DNA from: Halopseudomonas xinjiangensis
GTDB lineage: Bacteria; Pseudomonadota; Gammaproteobacteria; Pseudomonadales; Pseudomonadaceae
DNA length: 37,888 nucleotides
Reading direction: 5' to 3'
NCBI GenBank assembly: GCA_011050525.1
Contig: DRFO01000005.1
Span: forward strand, 1 to 37,888
Position 1 is the stretch's first letter. Each line of letters opens with the position of its first letter. The notes beneath the pieces were generated by a model. It had not been told where the DNA came from, did no database searches, and saw only the letters and a list, made by a program, of their open reading frames with translations. Position numbers and translations under genes: made by a program. This document shows positions 35,672 to 37,888 of the stretch, one piece after another.

Positions 35672-35692
35672 ATTTAGTAGTATTGGTACCGA
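35672..35692. promoter_or_regulatory. ErbR-type box upstream of exaC
   Basis: ATTTAGTAGTATTGGTACCG lies about 110 bp upstream of the exaC start. It contains the complete ATTTA arm and the TTGGTACCG core shared with the pedC box (one extra base between arm and core). Confidence 0.6.
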
Positions 35693-36349
35693 TATCTCTT
35701 CGGTAGCTGACAATTGCTGGCACTTAGCTGTTTCGTCCATCGCGCACTAGATCTGCACAATCGGAAACCATGGTATTCGCTATTTTTAGTTCTGATGCTA
35801 TGAATAGAATCTCGCAGAATGGGAGCGTATCACCTGTCGAGATCTGAACCTGCCGAAAAAAGGCAGAAATTCACAGCATCCCTGACTAAATCGCGAAATA
35901 CCGCATTTACCCAACGCTCGCCATCCCAATTCGCTGTGAAAATTACTCCGTCTTCAGGCGATCGTGTCTGACGAGCGAGCTGGGCTCGTTAAGCAGCAGC
36001 ATGTAATGGCCTCCCGGGCCACCTTCACCGAATTGCTCTGCATCAACGCAGAGTCTATCCAACTGCTGCAGCGCTCAAAGAGGGCTGCAGCGTGGCCCCG
36101 TCGTGGGCCCGAATTCCTCCCTTACCCCCTCGATATTGATCCGAGGGAACCCCTGAATCGAGGGTGAGCTGGACGCCGAAAGTCGCAGCATCCCAACGGC
36201 CTGAATGGCCAAGTTAACTACCTCCGCAGCGTGTGATTGGACAACGCAGCGGATTTTTTTAAATTGCGCGCACGTTTAAGAGATGCAACCAATGAAAAAG
36301 ATAAAAAACACTAAAATCAGTAGCTTGCACAAAAGTTCCGAACCACTAC

Positions 36350-36371
36350 CGGACAAAACTCGGACAAAACT
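36350..36371. repeat. 11-bp tandem direct repeat
   Basis: CGGACAAAACT occurs twice without a gap (36350-36360 and 36361-36371), about 340 bp upstream of the recombinase gene. CCGGAC appears again at 36378-36383. It may be an accessory recombinase site or chance. Confidence 0.5.
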
Positions 36372-36635
36372 GCCCCGGCCGGACTTCCACTGGGTTTTCA
36401 GCTCAGCATGCCGGAATCGTTTAGCCAAATTACAGCCAGCCAGATCAGGCACCCAGATCTGCTGCATCGGCGCAATGATAAAGCGCAAGCCTTTGCCCCC
36501 CGGTTTCGATTCAGATACCGGTTCACGGCGCAGCAGATTTCAACCGTGCTCACAGCTGCACACGACGTGTCCACCCGCAAGAGGGACTTCTCTCTATGTT
36601 TAATCTAACTCCGGTTAGGGGCAGCAGGGACACGT

Positions 36636-36676
36636 GCGTGGCGTAGCCTTTATCCCAACCGGAGAGGCCGCCACGC
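36636..36676. repeat. 8-bp inverted repeat just upstream of the recombinase gene
   Basis: GCGTGGCG (36636-36643) and CGCCACGC (36669-36676) are separated by 25 bp and end 36 bp before the recombinase ATG. It may be a leader hairpin or a recombination-site element. Confidence 0.4.
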
Positions 36677-36711
36677 AGCGCTGTATCAATTACACATACA
36701 GGTAAACGGAT

Positions 36712-37692
36712 ATGAAAAAACCTCAGAAACCTTGCAATAAACGCAATTATGGCTACGGTCGGCAGCTCCGGTACGCCATGTGCCGAGCGCTGACTCTTTT
36801 TTACGGCGACCAGGACCACTTCGGGACCCGTAGGACTCACCAATATCGAGTGCGGATATTTGCTCGATACTGCATGAGGCAGGGCGTAGTCGAAGCTCGG
36901 CTGATTAGCCAATCGACACTCGACTCATATGGGGAATACCTGAAAAGTCGATTGCAGGGTGAGTACGTTTGGCGAGACGGCACTACCGACAAGCCGATTT
37001 CTGCGCCGTACGCGCACAATTTGATCTCAACCGCGAACACGGCGCTGTATGCGATGCGTGGGAACGCGAAGATAGAAATTTCAGCACTTCAGGCGTTGGC
37101 TACCTCTCGGAGATATGTCAGAGAGGTACCAGCGCGAGCCGATCAACACGCGGTCACTCAGGCGGTCGCGAAAATGGTGAGTAAAGGGGATCGTCGAGGT
37201 GCGGCAGTGGCTCTTCTTGCAAGGAATTGGGGGATGCGCGCTCAGGAGGCGACCCTTCAGGATCTGCAGCGAATGCGCCATGAGATTCTCACGACAGGCC
37301 GCGCCTGGATTCTGCAGGGGTGCAAAGGGGGCAGACAAAGTGCCGATCGTTGGGTTTCATCAACACCTGCGCGGCTTGAGGCAATCGAGTTCGCATTGCA
37401 AACTCTCCCCATCGGGTCTCGATGCCTGCTAGATAAAACTGAAACAGTAAAGGTTTTTTACCAGCGCGAGCTGAACCGGTGCCGTCGCGTCCTGCGTTCG
37501 TTTGGGGTGGTCAGCTATCGTGAGCTCCGCGCCGCGTTTGCAGCAGACGTCTATCAGTCGATCACCGGCGTATTACCCATGAGTGGTGTTCATGTACCTC
37601 GAGACCTGGACAAAAAAGCTAGAGCGGAAGTGGCTCGAGTTTTGGGCCATGGGAGGATACAGGTTTCCAGCGGCTACGTGGGTGGGTATTAA
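36712..37692 (+). CDS. Tyrosine recombinase / integrase-domain protein
   Basis: A 326-residue protein with an N-terminal core-binding region (about 25-120) and a C-terminal catalytic domain. Visible catalytic features are the box I arginine in ARNWGMRAQEATL, a lysine-bearing beta-hairpin ILQGCKGGRQSADRWV, and the C-terminal LGHGRIQVSSGYVGGY, which carries the LGH motif and candidate nucleophilic tyrosines. The box II arginine (SYRELRAAFAADVYQ) is present in an unusual context, with the usual HxLR His replaced. The ending is typical of the integrase group found in integrative elements of Pseudomonas and Vibrio. AGGT 10 nt upstream is a fair ribosome site. Its TAA overlaps the ATG of the next frame (TAATG), so the two are an operon. 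It probably mobilises an element lying beyond the right edge. Confidence 0.8.
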   Translation: MKKPQKPCNKRNYGYGRQLRYAMCRALTLFYGDQDHFGTRRTHQYRVRIFARYCMRQGVVEARLISQSTLDSYGEYLKSRLQGEYVWRDGTTDKPISAPYAHNLISTANTALYAMRGNAKIEISALQALATSRRYVREVPARADQHAVTQAVAKMVSKGDRRGAAVALLARNWGMRAQEATLQDLQRMRHEILTTGRAWILQGCKGGRQSADRWVSSTPARLEAIEFALQTLPIGSRCLLDKTETVKVFYQRELNRCRRVLRSFGVVSYRELRAAFAADVYQSITGVLPMSGVHVPRDLDKKARAEVARVLGHGRIQVSSGYVGGY

Positions 37693-37888
37693 TGAACATC
37701 AGTTTAATTACCCAGAGGTTGCGCTTTGATCCTAAGTCTTCGCAAGTGACGACCAAGAAAGTCATCGGGCGCCTGAAAACGATATGTAGGATTATCAGCG
37801 AAAAATTTCCAGAGATTCACCGGCTAGACCAAATCAGGCTAAAGCATCTGCAGCACGTCAGAAACGAAGGTTTGGCTCAGTATAGCCC
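37692..37888 (+). CDS. Partial ORF, probable second recombinase-element protein (cut by window end)
   Basis: An open frame starts at ATG 37692 within the TAATG that ends the recombinase gene and stays open to the window end (65 residues so far): MNISLITQRLRFDPKSSQ, then a lysine/arginine-rich helical stretch (TTKKVIGRLKTICRIISEKF) and RLDQIRLKHLQHV. The helical, basic character would suit the N-terminal core-binding domain of another tyrosine recombinase or an element-specific DNA-binding protein. Translational coupling supports a joint function; the identity is not certain. Confidence 0.6.
   Translation, partial: MNISLITQRLRFDPKSSQVTTKKVIGRLKTICRIISEKFPEIHRLDQIRLKHLQHVRNEGLAQYS

Larger units (their letters stand above)
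35700..36711. other. About 1 kb without a convincing gene
   Basis: No reading frame here has a ribosome site and recognisable protein character; the open frames at 35964-36167 and 36283-36603 look like chance. I see no tRNA or rRNA. Small structures are an 11-bp tandem duplication at 36350-36371 and an 8-bp inverted repeat at 36636-36643 / 36669-36676. It separates the alcohol-oxidation cluster from the recombinase genes and may contain the end of a mobile element. Confidence 0.5.

Noticed and set aside
35719..35734. Possible sigma-54 promoter (TGGCAC with downstream TGTT)
   Set aside because: The -12 element does not match TTGC and no sigma-54 activator is encoded nearby.
35964..36167. 67-codon open frame in the non-coding stretch
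   Set aside because: No ribosome site and no family resemblance.
36283..36603. 106-codon open frame upstream of the recombinase
   Set aside because: Starts without a convincing ribosome site, low-complexity basic composition, no recognisable fold; probably chance.

Overview
The window looks like the chromosome of a Pseudomonas-type gammaproteobacterium. Gene content and order match the exa/pqq region of P. aeruginosa and the ped region of P. putida, and a Halopseudomonas-like or related marine/soil lineage is plausible; this assignment rests on recalled gene order, not on a search. Almost everything from about 1.2 to 35.6 kb serves periplasmic oxidation of alcohols by PQQ-dependent quinoproteins, the synthesis of PQQ, and the sensing that switches these genes on.

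Left edge (1-1.15 kb): the first 24 codons of an IS3-family transposase OrfA (minus strand) run off the edge. Next come a small XRE-type HTH gene and a convergent unknown gene. Both are preceded by the same unusual site, two CTATAG palindromes spaced 15 bp apart, similar to controller-protein operators of restriction-modification systems.

Quinoprotein block (1.2-9.5 kb): pedH-like alcohol dehydrogenase with the lanthanide signature Asp-Tyr-Asp; pedG-like binding protein and pedF/exaB cytochrome c; then, divergently, a second alcohol dehydrogenase with the calcium-type Asp-Phe-Ser (pedE/exaA). A pentapeptide-repeat protein and the eraSR (pedS2/pedR2) two-component pair follow.

Transport and regulation block (9.6-18 kb): pedC-pedB-pedA2-pedA1 (binding protein, beta-propeller, ABC ATPase, ABC-2 permease), the LuxR-type regulator erbR/agmR, and a nahK/ercS'-like hybrid kinase with its nosP-like FIST sensor.

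Accessory block (18.2-28.6 kb): outer-membrane porin, pqqF protease, ercS hybrid kinase, ercA iron-type alcohol dehydrogenase, a NosR-like flavin/iron-sulfur membrane protein, and a Sel1-repeat protein.

PQQ synthesis block (28.7-35.6 kb, minus strand): exaC aldehyde dehydrogenase, pqqA, pqqB, pqqC, pqqD, pqqE and the prolyl-oligopeptidase-like pqqH. There is an attenuator-like terminator between pqqA and pqqB, and starts and stops overlap from pqqC through pqqH.

Right edge (35.6-37.9 kb): about 1.1 kb without a convincing gene, then a tyrosine recombinase overlapping the start of a second reading frame that is cut by the window end.

How it fits together: alcohols are oxidised in the periplasm by PedE or PedH, electrons pass to the cytochrome PedF, ExaC removes the aldehyde, and PqqA-H/PqqF supply the cofactor. 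A recurring palindromic site around TTGGTACC lies upstream of at least six, perhaps nine, of the transcription units, including nosP-nahK, pqqF and possibly the NosR-like gene. It is the best candidate for the ErbR operator and would define the regulon within this window.
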